Assembly: GCA_038327655.1 (NCBI GenBank)
Contig: JBBQLG010000010.1
Coordinates: 1 to 64,000, forward strand
Length of the DNA: 64,000 nucleotides
Source: JBBQLG01 sp038327655
Lineage (GTDB): Bacteria > Bacteroidota > Bacteroidia > Cytophagales > Spirosomataceae
Direction: 5' to 3'
Shown here: positions 26,036 to 34,953 of the stretch, one piece after another
How the letters are laid out: each line of letters starts with the position of its first letter
How positions within the stretch are numbered: the stretch's first letter is position 1
Notes under the pieces: generated by a model
What the model saw: only the letters and a program-made list of their open reading frames with translations
Database searches by the model: none
What the model was told of the DNA's origin: nothing
Program-made: the position numbers and the translations under genes

Positions 26036-26106
26036 AGTGATTAGTAGGTGGTGATTAGTGGTTAGTGTGGCCCATTCTAACCACCAACTACTAACCACTA
26101 ACTACT
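26036..26106. repeat. Imperfect inverted repeat between exbB and exbD
   Basis: Bases 26036-26065 pair with 26077-26106 (22 of 30 positions) around an 11-nt loop. Both arms are made of reiterated GTTAGTGG/CCACTAAC units. It occupies nearly the whole gap between two genes that must be expressed together, and it shares its vocabulary with the repeats at 1-47 and 22203-22252. Confidence 0.8.
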
Positions 26107-26107
26107 C

Positions 26108-26824
26108 TTACCGCACTCGTGCGGGTTCGGAGGTTGGTTTCTGTAACACTTCCATGAACTCGAAGGCGTTCATTTCGAGCTTGAGCGTGAATTTCTCGAC
26201 CATCATGTTCAGCAGGTGATAGCCCGTGTAGGCCAGCATCCCGACGACCAGACCAGCCCCGGAGGTAATCATTTTCTCGTACAAACCACCCGCGATGATG
26301 CCGATGCTGATGTTGTCGGTGAGGGAAATGTCGTAGAATATGCGGATGATCCCGGAGATGGTACCGATGAAACCGAGCATCGGGGCAATACCGGCAATAA
26401 TGCCCAGATAGCCCATATTGCGCTCCAGACGGGCAATTTCGATCTGACCGACGGTCTCGACCGTGCTTTCAATCTCCCGCATGGGCGACCCGATGCGGCC
26501 AATGGCTTTCTCGAAAATGCGCCCGATGGCCGTGCGCTGATTTTTGCAAAAAGACTCCGCCGATTTGATGTTGCCCTGCAGCACCATGTCCTTCACGTTG
26601 TCGATGAAGCCGTTGTCCACCTTCGTCTGGTTACGAATGACGATGATGCGTTCGATGACGAGGTAAATCGTGCAAAAGAACAGGAACACGATCGGCACCA
26701 TTACCCAGCCGCCTTTGGCTACCAGGTCGAACAGTTGCAGGCTTTGTTGAGTGGCAGCGGGCGAGGCTGCATTGGCCGTTGAGTCAGCCACTGCTGCGGC
26801 CGTTGGTACCTGAAGCAAAATCAT
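26108..26824 (-). CDS. exbB: MotA/TolQ/ExbB proton channel family protein
   Basis: ExbB/TolQ-type channel subunit, 238 aa from the ATG at 26824. One N-terminal span (about residues 35-55) is followed by a cytoplasmic domain and two further spans, with LGIIAGIAPMLGFIGTISG and IIAGGLYEKMITSGAGLVVGM as the conserved third-helix region. It pairs with exbD just downstream. No tonB-like gene is adjacent. The longer upstream reading is rejected because it lacks family similarity and adds a basic tail. Confidence 0.93.
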   Translation of the reverse strand: MILLQVPTAAAVADSTANAASPAATQQSLQLFDLVAKGGWVMVPIVFLFFCTIYLVIERIIVIRNQTKVDNGFIDNVKDMVLQGNIKSAESFCKNQRTAIGRIFEKAIGRIGSPMREIESTVETVGQIEIARLERNMGYLGIIAGIAPMLGFIGTISGIIRIFYDISLTDNISIGIIAGGLYEKMITSGAGLVVGMLAYTGYHLLNMMVEKFTLKLEMNAFEFMEVLQKPTSEPARVR

Positions 26825-26973
26825 ATCAGCGATGCGGGAAATTTGAAAAGTCTGGCGTCTCGCATGGTAACGAGCCGATTTACGGGAATATTGCCGCACT
26901 CATGGCTGAGCAAATGATCCCGAACTGGTTCAAAGATAACGAACCAGCCGAAAAAATGGCTTACAAACTTAGC

Positions 26974-28089
26974 TTAGGCGTATTGCTTTACCTTCGCCGA
27001 AATCGACTCGTGGCTGTAGGCGTTGGCCTGCCAGGCTTCCAGCCGAGGGTTCATCAGCCGAAACCACAGGGGTGGCACAAAACTAATCAGAATCATCAGG
27101 GCGTAGCCAAAGGGGAGTTGCGGACACTCATCGAAATGGCGCAGTACCTGATATGGCCGGGCGGCATAGGCGTGGTGGTCGGAATGCCGCTGCAACTGAA
27201 ACAGCACTAAGTTACTCACCAACTGGCTGGCATTCCAGGAGTGCAGCGGATTCACCCGTTCGTATTTACCGGGAGCCAGTTCGCGCCGTTGAATGCCGTA
27301 ATGCTCGATGTAATTGACCGATTCCAGCAGCAAAATGGCAATCAATCCCTGTCCGAAAAAGAACATCGGCACGATCCAGGCAATATGACCAAGCCACAAA
27401 CTAAATCCGGCGGTCAGCATCAGACACAAGAGCACGGGCAGCCCGGCAAACCAAATCATATCGTTGTGGCGGCTCCAGACGCGTTGCCCGGCTTTGGCTA
27501 ATAACCTCTTTTCAATCTGCCACGCGCTGCGGTAACTGCCGATGAGCGTCTGTTTCCAGAACCCATAGACCGTCTGGTTTTTGTGCGATGATGCCGGGTC
27601 CAACGGCGTAGCAACGTGTACGTGATGGCCTCGGTTGTGCTCGATGATGAAGTGCATGTAGCACACCGACAGCAAAGCCGCTTTGGCATGAAACTGCGCC
27701 ACCAAACCCGACCGGTGACCCAGTTCGTGAGCTACGTTGATAATTCCGCCACCAAAAATACCGATGCTGTACACTAACCCGATTTGCTGCCATAAGACCA
27801 GCGGAGCCGTCGCCAGGACGTAACCCCCCCAGACAAGCAGGACGTATTGCAGGTAAACAAACGAGTACACCAATGCGTCGAAATACCGGTCGTTCAGCAC
27901 CTGATCGTAGGCATCCCGCCCGACGTTGGTCCGGTCATTACCGATGAACTGATCGAGAAGCGGCACCACGACGTAGGTGTAAATCACCCCGGCAAATGCC
28001 CAGTTAGGCCCGAACAGGTAGTACGTCCCCACGATGACGATAATCGTGCTGTACGACCAGAGGAAAGCAAGTTTCTTGAATGGGTTCAT
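26974..28089 (-). CDS. alkB: AlkB-type membrane diiron alkane 1-monooxygenase
   Basis: This 371-aa integral membrane protein has the histidine boxes of AlkB: HELGHR, EHNRGHHVH, NYIEHYG and LQRHSDHH. The diiron centre they form hydroxylates terminal C-H bonds of alkanes or related hydrophobic chains. The ATG at 28089 is used; the ORF can be extended nine codons upstream. No rubredoxin gene is visible next to it, so electron donors must come from elsewhere. The MDR oxidoreductase lies upstream on the same strand, separated by a GC-rich imperfect palindrome. Confidence 0.9.
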   Translation of the reverse strand: MNPFKKLAFLWSYSTIIVIVGTYYLFGPNWAFAGVIYTYVVVPLLDQFIGNDRTNVGRDAYDQVLNDRYFDALVYSFVYLQYVLLVWGGYVLATAPLVLWQQIGLVYSIGIFGGGIINVAHELGHRSGLVAQFHAKAALLSVCYMHFIIEHNRGHHVHVATPLDPASSHKNQTVYGFWKQTLIGSYRSAWQIEKRLLAKAGQRVWSRHNDMIWFAGLPVLLCLMLTAGFSLWLGHIAWIVPMFFFGQGLIAILLLESVNYIEHYGIQRRELAPGKYERVNPLHSWNASQLVSNLVLFQLQRHSDHHAYAARPYQVLRHFDECPQLPFGYALMILISFVPPLWFRLMNPRLEAWQANAYSHESISAKVKQYA

Positions 28090-28115
28090 GGTGGAAGGTG
28101 GTTTCGACGGGTTCA

Positions 28116-28163
28116 CCTCACCCCCACCTCTCCTTGAAATAGGTAGGGGGAGAGGGGCAGGGG
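28116..28163. repeat. GC-rich imperfect palindrome between the MDR gene and alkB
   Basis: The left part begins CCTCACCCCC and the right part reads GGGGGAGAGGGG, with an imperfect stem over a short TTGAAAT loop. The words match the outer arms of the longer palindrome at 29964-30105, so this looks like a worn copy of the same element. Confidence 0.65.
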
Positions 28164-28186
28164 ACGGTCGGCCACTGCCGTTAGGT

Positions 28187-29158
28187 TTACGGTTTCACTA
28201 AAATCTTACCGAACCGACCGGGTGCATCGGCGTGGGTAACGGCTTTGCGGATTTCCTCGAGCGGATACGAAGCTTCGACGGGCAACTGAATCTGCCCCGA
28301 TGCCAACAGACTAATCACATTCTGCGCTACATCCTGCCGCGTCTGACTGTCGACCCGGCGCATCCAGTCGGTGAGCCAGAACCCTTTAATGGTCAGTTCC
28401 CGGAAAATGAGCAGGCCGGCGTTGATGGTTGGGTCCTGCATGCTTAGTACCCCATAAATCATCATTTTGCCGCCTTTAGCGAGACACATCAGCGCTTCGG
28501 TAGCGGTATGCCCCCCCACCGCGTCGAGTACACAGGCCACACCAGTTCCCTGCGTGATCTGTTTCACCCGTGCGGCCATATTCTCCGACTCGGTATTGAT
28601 AACTTCCGTCAGGCCGAGGTTTTTTAGTTCTTCGTTCAGATCGTCACGCCGGACGGTACCGATGGTGTTGATGCCGCGCATTTTACACAACTGAATCACC
28701 ATTTTGCCGAATGCCGAACCAGCCGCCGTCAGCATCAGCCAGCCGCCTTCGGTTACACCCGAATCCTGCACCATCGCATAGGCCGTGAAGGGATTGACGA
28801 ACAACTGAGCGGCCACATCGTCGGTCATGGCATCCGGCACCGGAATAACCCCGCGCTGATGGGTAATGGCGTACTCCGACCACGTACCGACGCTGGTGAA
28901 GCTGACGCGCATTCCCGTCCGCATCTGTACGCCCTCGCCAAGTGCATCAATCACGCCCATGCCCTCAAAACCCGCCCCGGATGGCAACTGAGGCCGAATG
29001 CCGTAGAGATTCTGCACGAACATTAAATCCGACGGATTAATGGGGCTGGCAATTACTTTTATGCGGACTTCACCCGGTCCGGGTTCGGGCAGCGGAGCCT
29101 CGATCAGGTTCAGGATTTCGTTGGGTTTGCCGGTCGTTGTAAATTGAATCGTTTTCAT
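28187..29158 (-). CDS. Medium-chain dehydrogenase/reductase (enoyl reductase or quinone oxidoreductase type)
   Basis: This 323-aa MDR-superfamily protein starts at MKTIQFTTTGKP. An N-terminal GroES-like domain contains PSDLMFVQNLYG, and a Rossmann domain has LMLTAAGSAFGKMVIQL. The structural and catalytic zinc cysteines of true alcohol dehydrogenases are missing, which points to the zinc-free 2-enoyl reductase/quinone reductase branch using NADPH. Position upstream of alkB suggests a role with oxidised lipids or alkanes, but this is only contextual. Confidence 0.85.
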   Translation of the reverse strand: MKTIQFTTTGKPNEILNLIEAPLPEPGPGEVRIKVIASPINPSDLMFVQNLYGIRPQLPSGAGFEGMGVIDALGEGVQMRTGMRVSFTSVGTWSEYAITHQRGVIPVPDAMTDDVAAQLFVNPFTAYAMVQDSGVTEGGWLMLTAAGSAFGKMVIQLCKMRGINTIGTVRRDDLNEELKNLGLTEVINTESENMAARVKQITQGTGVACVLDAVGGHTATEALMCLAKGGKMMIYGVLSMQDPTINAGLLIFRELTIKGFWLTDWMRRVDSQTRQDVAQNVISLLASGQIQLPVEASYPLEEIRKAVTHADAPGRFGKILVKP

Positions 29159-29230
29159 CAGAAAGTGCTCGGATTGTATTTCGGTCAAAAATATGGTTTA
29201 ATTCGCACAAACTATTCCTAAACCAAGTTA

Positions 29231-29956
29231 ATGCAAACCTCTCCGTTTCTGGGCGAACTGATTGGCACGATAGTGCTCATATTGTTAGGCAACGGCGTCG
29301 TGGCCAATGTCGTCTTAAAGCAAACCAAAGGCCAGGGTGCGGGTCTGATTGCCATCACTACCGGCTGGGCATTTGCCGTGACGATGGGCATTTTCGTCGC
29401 CAAAGCGTTTGGCAGCATCGACGCTCACCTGAACCCCGCCGTGACCATTGCTTTCGCCGTCGCCACCAACGACTACAGTAAAGTTATCCCTTATTTCTCG
29501 GCGCAACTGATCGGTGCCTTCCTGGGCTCGATCCTTGTCTGGCTTCAATACTTCCCCCACTGGGCCGTCACGCCGGACCCAACCGACAAATTAGCCTGTT
29601 TCGCCACTGCCCCCGCTATTCGGACTACCGGCCCCAACTTCCTCAGTGAACTGTTGCCCACGCTCGTTCTTATTCTCGGTCTGGCGGGTATCTCGTCAAA
29701 ATCACTCGGTGAAATGGCCATCGGTATCGGTCCGTACATGGTCGGTATTCTGGTGTGGAGTATTGGCCTGTCGCTCGGCGGCACGACCGGTTACGCCATC
29801 AACCCGGCCCGCGATTTAGGCCCGCGCCTGGCTCATGCGGTGTTGCCTATTCCGCAAAAAGGCCCGTCCGACTGGAGCTACGGCTGGATACCCGTTGTCG
29901 GCCCGCTGGTGGGTGGTGCGGTCGGCGGGTTACTAATTCGTTTGTTTACCTTGTAA
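29231..29956 (+). CDS. glpF: Glycerol uptake facilitator (aquaglyceroporin)
   Basis: This 241-aa protein has six spans and the two channel half-helix motifs LNPAVTIA and INPARDLGPRLA. The Asp after the second NPAR and the longer loops mark the glycerol-conducting GlpF branch rather than water-only aquaporins. glpK lies downstream on the same strand, so the pair imports glycerol and traps it as glycerol 3-phosphate. A 142-bp palindromic repeat fills the gap to glpK. Confidence 0.93.
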   Translation: MQTSPFLGELIGTIVLILLGNGVVANVVLKQTKGQGAGLIAITTGWAFAVTMGIFVAKAFGSIDAHLNPAVTIAFAVATNDYSKVIPYFSAQLIGAFLGSILVWLQYFPHWAVTPDPTDKLACFATAPAIRTTGPNFLSELLPTLVLILGLAGISSKSLGEMAIGIGPYMVGILVWSIGLSLGGTTGYAINPARDLGPRLAHAVLPIPQKGPSDWSYGWIPVVGPLVGGAVGGLLIRLFTL

Positions 29957-29963
29957 AGTCACT

Positions 29964-30105
29964 ACCCTCACCCCCGGCCCCTCGCCCTTAAAAGAAGAAG
30001 GGAGTCGCACTATTAAGATCCTTCTTAAAAGTCAGGATTTGAGATAGGAGTGCGGCATTAACGACTCCCCTCTCCCTTTTGAAGGAGAGGGGCTGGGGGT
30101 GAGGT
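29964..30105. repeat. Nested palindromic element between glpF and glpK
   Basis: Outer arms CCTCACCCCC...GCCCCTC near 29966-29986 pair with GGAGAGGGGC...GTGAGG near 30084-30104, with two mismatches in about 21. Nested inside are GGGAGTCG/CGACTCCC (30000-30007 and 30062-30069) and GCACT/AGTGC. The size and symmetry suggest a miniature dispersed element rather than a terminator. Confidence 0.8.
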
Positions 30106-30119
30106 AAACTCCTATTCCC

Positions 30120-31616
30120 ATGACCTACATTGCCGCTATTGACCAGGGCACCACCAGTACCCGCTGCATCGTTTTCGACCGGCAGGGTACCATCGTTTCG
30201 CAGGGCCAGAAAGAACACACCCAGATTTATCCGCAGCCGGGCTGGGTGGAGCATGACCCGGAAGAAATCTGGCGCAACACCCTCGAAGTCATTGCTGTTG
30301 CCCGCATCAATGGCAACTTGCAGGTGGGCGATATTGCCGCCGTCGGTATTACAAATCAGCGCGAAACTACGCTGGTTTGGAACCGACACACGGGCAAACC
30401 GTACTACAACGCTATTGTCTGGCAGGACACCCGCACCGGCGATCTGGTCAGTCAGATGAGTCAGGACGGTGGGCAGGACCGGTTTCGGCCGCAGACAGGC
30501 CTACCGCTGGCGACGTATTTCAGTGGCCTGAAACTTAAATGGATTCTGGATAATGTCCCCGGCGTTCGCGACGATGCCGAGCGGGGCGACGCGCTGTTCG
30601 GGAACATCGACGCGTTTCTGGTCTGGCACCTGACGGGCGGCATTAACGGTGGCTTGCACCTGACCGACGTGACCAATGCCAGCCGGACCCAGCTCATGAA
30701 CCTCCACACCCTCGACTGGGACGACGCGTTGCTGACTGCCTTCACCGTGCCCCGCGCCATGCTGCCCACCATCCGGCCAAGCAGTGAAGTATACGGCACG
30801 GTTACCTCCGAAGTGCTGCCGGGCGTACCCATCGCCGGTATTCTGGGTGATCAGCAGGCGGCTCTGGTGGGACAGACGTGCTACGAACCGGGGATGGCCA
30901 AAAATACCTACGGCACGGGCTGTTTCCTGCTGATGAACACCGGCACCGAACTGCGACACTCGACCTGTGGGCTGCTGACAACCGTGGCGTATCAGTTCAA
31001 AGATCAACCGGTTCATTACGCACTCGAAGGCAGTGTTGCCATCGCGGGTGCCCTGGTCCAGTGGCTCCGTGATAACCTCGGCCTCATCAAAAACAGCGCG
31101 GACATCGAAAAGCTGGCGAAGGGTGTGCCGGACAACGGCGGAGCCTATTTTGTCCCGGCGTTTTCGGGATTGTACGCGCCCTACTGGAAAGCCGATGCGC
31201 GGGGCGTGATGGCGGGTCTGACGGGCTTTGTCAACAAGGGGCATCTGGCGCGGGCCGTGCTGGAAGCGACCGCCTACCAAACCATCGACGTGGTGCGGGC
31301 GATGGAAGAGGACGCACAGATTACCCTGAAAACCCTGCGGGTGGATGGCGGTATGGTGGTGAACGAGTTGCTGATGCAGTTTCAGGCCGACATGGCGGGG
31401 GTACCGGTCATCCGCCCGAAAATGACTGAGACCACGGCATTGGGTGCGGCCTACGCGGCCGGATTGGCCGTTGGCTACTGGAACGACCTCGCCGACCTGA
31501 GTCAGAACTGGGGCATTGCCAAAACCTGGCAACCCAAAATGGATGATGTACAACGTACGAAACTAATGCGGGGCTGGCACAAAGCGGTCGAACGGTCGTT
31601 TGGCTGGGAAGAATAG
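30120..31616 (+). CDS. glpK: Glycerol kinase
   Basis: This 498-aa FGGY-family kinase phosphorylates glycerol with ATP. It shows the N-terminal AAIDQGTTSTRCIVFD phosphate-binding strand, WVEHDPEEIW, GITNQRETTLVW, and the C-terminal LRVDGGMVVNELLMQF and TTALGAAYAAGLAVG patterns. Full length and intact. It is preceded by glpF. Confidence 0.97.
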   Translation: MTYIAAIDQGTTSTRCIVFDRQGTIVSQGQKEHTQIYPQPGWVEHDPEEIWRNTLEVIAVARINGNLQVGDIAAVGITNQRETTLVWNRHTGKPYYNAIVWQDTRTGDLVSQMSQDGGQDRFRPQTGLPLATYFSGLKLKWILDNVPGVRDDAERGDALFGNIDAFLVWHLTGGINGGLHLTDVTNASRTQLMNLHTLDWDDALLTAFTVPRAMLPTIRPSSEVYGTVTSEVLPGVPIAGILGDQQAALVGQTCYEPGMAKNTYGTGCFLLMNTGTELRHSTCGLLTTVAYQFKDQPVHYALEGSVAIAGALVQWLRDNLGLIKNSADIEKLAKGVPDNGGAYFVPAFSGLYAPYWKADARGVMAGLTGFVNKGHLARAVLEATAYQTIDVVRAMEEDAQITLKTLRVDGGMVVNELLMQFQADMAGVPVIRPKMTETTALGAAYAAGLAVGYWNDLADLSQNWGIAKTWQPKMDDVQRTKLMRGWHKAVERSFGWEE

Positions 31617-31659
31617 TCGTTGAGGTTGAACAGGTGCGGTTTCCCACAAAAAACGTGTT

Positions 31660-31667
31660 TACCTTTG
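31660..31667 (+). promoter_or_regulatory. Putative -7 box upstream of the exonuclease gene
   Basis: TACCTTTG matches the Bacteroidota -7 consensus, 34 nt before the exonuclease ATG. The expected -33 position has no clean TTTG, so the call rests on the -7 box alone. Confidence 0.5.
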
Positions 31668-31701
31668 TCAGCGGCCGTTTTATGGCACCTTCCCCTGTTC
31701 T

Positions 31702-32526
31702 ATGACGCATCAACTTATACTGAAAAAACCGCTGGCTTTTTTTGACCTCGAAACGACGGGTGTCAATACGGCGAAGGACCGCATTATTGACATCTGCATC
31801 GTGAAGGCGCTACCCAACGGGGAGGTGACGACCAAAAATCAGCGGGTGCATCCGCAAATGCCCATTCCGGTCGAATCCAGTATGATTCACGGCATTTACG
31901 ACGACGATGTGGTGGGTGCCCCGCCGTTTAAAACCGTGGCCCGGACGCTGGCGCAGTTCTTAGACGGCTGTGACCTGGCGGGTTTCAATTCCAATCGCTT
32001 CGACGTCCCCATTCTGATGGAAGAATTCCTGCGGGCCAATGTCGATTTTGACCTCAAGAACCGGCGGCTGGTGGATGCACAGCGCATTTTTCACCTTATG
32101 GAACCCCGCAACCTCACGGCAGCTTACAAATTTTACTGCGGCAAAGACCTCACCGGTGCGCACAATGCCGAAGCCGATACCATTGCCACGTTTGAAGTCC
32201 TGAACGCACAGGTACAGCGGTACGCAGGTATGCCCTGCAAGAGCGATCTGGGCGAGGAGTTATTTCTACAAAATGACATGGACGTGCTGCATAACCTGAC
32301 GGCCAACAAAAACGTCGACCTGGGCGGACGCATGGTGTACAACAACGACGGGCAGGAGGTTTTCAATTTTGGCAAACACAAAGGCTTGCCGGTACTGGAG
32401 GTGCTCCAAAAAGAACCGTCGTTTTATGACTGGATGCAGAAGGGCGATTTCCCCCTCGACACCAAACGGCGGCTGACCGAAATCCGGCTGCGGCTGTTTG
32501 CCAACGGCATGGTTTTGAAAAAATAG
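31702..32526 (+). CDS. DnaQ-like DEDDh 3'-5' exonuclease with C-terminal DUF3820-like region
   Basis: The 274-aa protein has exonuclease motif I FFDLETTGVNT, motif II FNSNRFDVPIL and motif III HNAEADTIAT, placing it in the DEDDh family with two-metal catalysis. After about residue 205 a second region (FNFGKHKGLPVLEVL, FYDWMQKGDFP) resembles the DUF3820 domain often fused to such exonucleases in Bacteroidota. It could act in DNA repair or RNA trimming. It is separated from nuoK by its own stop and a strong promoter. Confidence 0.88.
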   Translation: MTHQLILKKPLAFFDLETTGVNTAKDRIIDICIVKALPNGEVTTKNQRVHPQMPIPVESSMIHGIYDDDVVGAPPFKTVARTLAQFLDGCDLAGFNSNRFDVPILMEEFLRANVDFDLKNRRLVDAQRIFHLMEPRNLTAAYKFYCGKDLTGAHNAEADTIATFEVLNAQVQRYAGMPCKSDLGEELFLQNDMDVLHNLTANKNVDLGGRMVYNNDGQEVFNFGKHKGLPVLEVLQKEPSFYDWMQKGDFPLDTKRRLTEIRLRLFANGMVLKK

Positions 32527-32530
32527 GCCG

Positions 32531-32561
32531 TTTGAGTAAGCCCGAATAATATTTACCTTTG
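32531..32561 (+). promoter_or_regulatory. nuoK: Strong Bacteroidota promoter of nuoKLMN
   Basis: TTTG at 32531-32534, a 19-nt spacer, and TACCTTTG at 32554-32561: both boxes and the spacing fit the consensus exactly. It starts 5 nt after the exonuclease stop, giving a leader of about 15-20 nt. Confidence 0.85.
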
Positions 32562-32583
32562 CGCGAATTACAACCGGCTTAGT

Positions 32584-32928
32584 ATGCAACCCACGCAGCC
32601 CACTACAATACCCGACGTTATCCAGCAAATACCGCTTAACTACTACCTCATTATCAGTACGGCCCTGTTCGTCATCGGCATTATCGGCGTACTGACCCGG
32701 CGCAATGCCATCGTCATTTTCATGTCCATTGAACTGATGCTGAACGCCGTCAACCTCCTTCTGATCGCATTTTCGTCCTACCGTTCCGATTCATCGGGGC
32801 AGGTCTTCGTCTTTTTTATCATGGCTGTTGCCGCTGCCGAAGTATCGGTCGGACTGGCCATTATCGTGATGATCTACCGGAATGTGCGCTCCATTGACGT
32901 GGGGCTGATGAATAAATTAAAATGGTAA
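32584..32928 (+). CDS. nuoK: NADH-quinone oxidoreductase subunit K
   Basis: This 114-aa protein has three membrane helices and the NuoK pattern IGVLTRRNAIVIFMSIELMLNAVNLLL, which includes the conserved glutamate of the proton path, and FFIMAVAAAEVSVGLAI with the second glutamate. It is a small subunit of the complex I membrane arm. The first nuo gene here; no nuoJ precedes it. Confidence 0.95.
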   Translation: MQPTQPTTIPDVIQQIPLNYYLIISTALFVIGIIGVLTRRNAIVIFMSIELMLNAVNLLLIAFSSYRSDSSGQVFVFFIMAVAAAEVSVGLAIIVMIYRNVRSIDVGLMNKLKW

Positions 32929-32940
32929 AACAGGTAGGCG

Positions 32941-32989
32941 GTGGGTAGCGGCTGGTCATGCCTGCTGCTATTCACTGCCCGCTGCCCAC
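32941..32989. repeat. Inverted repeat between nuoK and nuoL
   Basis: GTGGGTAGCGG at 32941-32951 and CCGCTGCCCAC at 32979-32989 are reverse complements with one mismatch. The right side runs into CACTAACTACG, the vocabulary of the other intra-operon palindromes. Confidence 0.65.
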
Positions 32990-33000
32990 TAACTACGTTT

Positions 33001-34932
33001 ATGCAGACAGAACTCCTCTGTATTTTAATTCCCCTTCTTCCGCTGCTCGGCTTTGTCATCAATGGCATCGGTTTCCGTAAGATACCATCGGGTTTGATTG
33101 GTCCGATTGCCGTTGCCGGACCATTGGTTTCCTTCGGATTCGTGCTCATGCTGTTTAGTCAGTTCAGTGGCCAACCCGTTAAAGTCACCCTCTTCGACTG
33201 GATCAGTGTCGGAGAGATGCACATCAATTTCGCGTTTCAGATCGATCAGTTGTCCTTGCTGATGCTGCTGATCGTGACGGGTATCGGGTCGCTGATTCAT
33301 ATCTACTCGATTGGGTACATGCACCATGATGCCGGTTACGGGAAGTTTATGGCGTTCCTGAACCTGTTCCTGTTCTTCATGCTGCTGCTGGTGCTGGGGT
33401 CCAATTACGTCATCATGTTTATCGGCTGGGAGGGCGTTGGTCTCTGCTCCTACCTGCTGATTGGCTTCTGGAACACCAATACGAGTTACAACGATGCCGC
33501 CCGCAAAGCTTTCGTGATGAACCGCATTGGCGATCTGGGCTTTCTGCTGGGCGTGTTCATGCTCTTCCACACGTTCGGTTCGGTCGAGTTTACCGACGTA
33601 TTCCAGCAGGCCGCTCAATTGCCCGTTGGTGATAAAGCGGTGGTAGCCATTACACTGCTGCTGTTTGTCGGGGCGATGGGGAAGTCGGCGCAGATTCCGC
33701 TGTACACCTGGCTGCCCGACGCAATGGCCGGTCCGACGCCCGTTTCCGCCCTGATTCACGCGGCTACAATGGTGACGGCGGGGATTTACATGGTCGTCCG
33801 CTCGAATGTGCTGTACACCCTCAGCCCGCTCACGCTGGACATTATCGGCGGCATTGCCATCGCTACGGCCCTGCTGGCCGCGTCGATTGGCCTGCTGCAA
33901 AACGACATCAAGAAAGTGCTGGCCTACTCAACGGTGAGTCAGTTAGGCTATATGTTTCTCGGTCTGAGCGCAACGGCCTACACCGCCGGGATGTTCCACG
34001 TCATTACCCACGCGTTTTTTAAAGCCCTGCTGTTTTTGGGCGCGGGCAGTGTGATTCACGCCATGTCCGACGAGCAGGATATTCGGAACATGGGTGGTCT
34101 GCGCAAGTACCTGCCCGTTACGTTCTGGACGTTTTTGATCGGCACCATCGCGATTTCAGGGATTCCACCGTTTGCCGGGTTCTTCTCCAAAGACGAAATT
34201 CTGGCGCACGTCTACGAACACAATAAATTGCTGTGGGCCCTGGGTGTGTTTGGCTCCGCGCTGACATCGTTTTATATGTTCCGACTGCTGTTCCTGACGT
34301 TCTTCGGCGAGTTCCGGGGTACGGAAGAACAAAAACATCACCTCCACGAATCACCCGCCACGATGACGATTCCGCTGATTGTGCTGGCGTTTCTGTCGGC
34401 CGTTGGCGGATTACTGAATGTACCCGAAGCGTTAGGGGGCAGTAGCTGGCTGGCTACGTTCATGGCTCCGCTGTACGAACTGGCCGAAAAAGCCAACCCG
34501 GCCGCGTTTGAAACGTCCGCCGTTGGGCATACGGAAGAATTAGTCCTGATGAGCATTTCGGCGGGAGCGGCCATTTTGTCGCTTGCGGTCGCCTACGTAA
34601 TGTACGTGAGCCGGAAGGCAGTTCCGGCGGCAGAAACCGTGGAGCGGTCATTGCCGGAGAAAGTCATTTACCACAAATACTACATCGACGAATTCTACGA
34701 CACCCTCATCGTTCGCCCGATTCAGGGGCTGGGGGATGCGCTGTACAGTTTCGGCGAATTTGCGGTTAATGGGCTGGTGAGCGGTACCATAGCGTTGGTA
34801 AGCGCGAGTGCCAATCAGTTCCGCAAACTCCAAAATGGCTCCATCGGCTTTTACGTTTTCGCGATGGTGCTGAGTCTGGCGGTCATTATTGCGGTCCGCA
34901 TGTTCAACTGGCAGAACCTGTTTTCTTTCTAA
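33001..34932 (+). CDS. nuoL: NADH-quinone oxidoreductase subunit L
   Basis: This 643-aa antiporter-like subunit is the distal proton-pumping module of complex I. Landmarks are GWEGVGLCSYLLIGFW, AQIPLYTWLPDAMAGPTPVSALIHAATMV and a long C-terminal lateral helix region. The ATG at 33001 is used because upstream residues fall in the palindrome. Typical family length. Confidence 0.96.
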   Translation: MQTELLCILIPLLPLLGFVINGIGFRKIPSGLIGPIAVAGPLVSFGFVLMLFSQFSGQPVKVTLFDWISVGEMHINFAFQIDQLSLLMLLIVTGIGSLIHIYSIGYMHHDAGYGKFMAFLNLFLFFMLLLVLGSNYVIMFIGWEGVGLCSYLLIGFWNTNTSYNDAARKAFVMNRIGDLGFLLGVFMLFHTFGSVEFTDVFQQAAQLPVGDKAVVAITLLLFVGAMGKSAQIPLYTWLPDAMAGPTPVSALIHAATMVTAGIYMVVRSNVLYTLSPLTLDIIGGIAIATALLAASIGLLQNDIKKVLAYSTVSQLGYMFLGLSATAYTAGMFHVITHAFFKALLFLGAGSVIHAMSDEQDIRNMGGLRKYLPVTFWTFLIGTIAISGIPPFAGFFSKDEILAHVYEHNKLLWALGVFGSALTSFYMFRLLFLTFFGEFRGTEEQKHHLHESPATMTIPLIVLAFLSAVGGLLNVPEALGGSSWLATFMAPLYELAEKANPAAFETSAVGHTEELVLMSISAGAAILSLAVAYVMYVSRKAVPAAETVERSLPEKVIYHKYYIDEFYDTLIVRPIQGLGDALYSFGEFAVNGLVSGTIALVSASANQFRKLQNGSIGFYVFAMVLSLAVIIAVRMFNWQNLFSF

Positions 34933-34953
34933 TCCACCGGAACCCGACACTCC

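Noticed and set aside
30501..31553. 350-aa minus-strand ORF opposite glpK
   Set aside because: It lies wholly inside an intact glycerol kinase and its composition (His/Gln/Arg-rich) is that of an antisense shadow.
33025..33900. 291-aa minus-strand ORF opposite nuoL
   Set aside because: Gln/His/Asn-rich antisense shadow of membrane-helix codons in nuoL.
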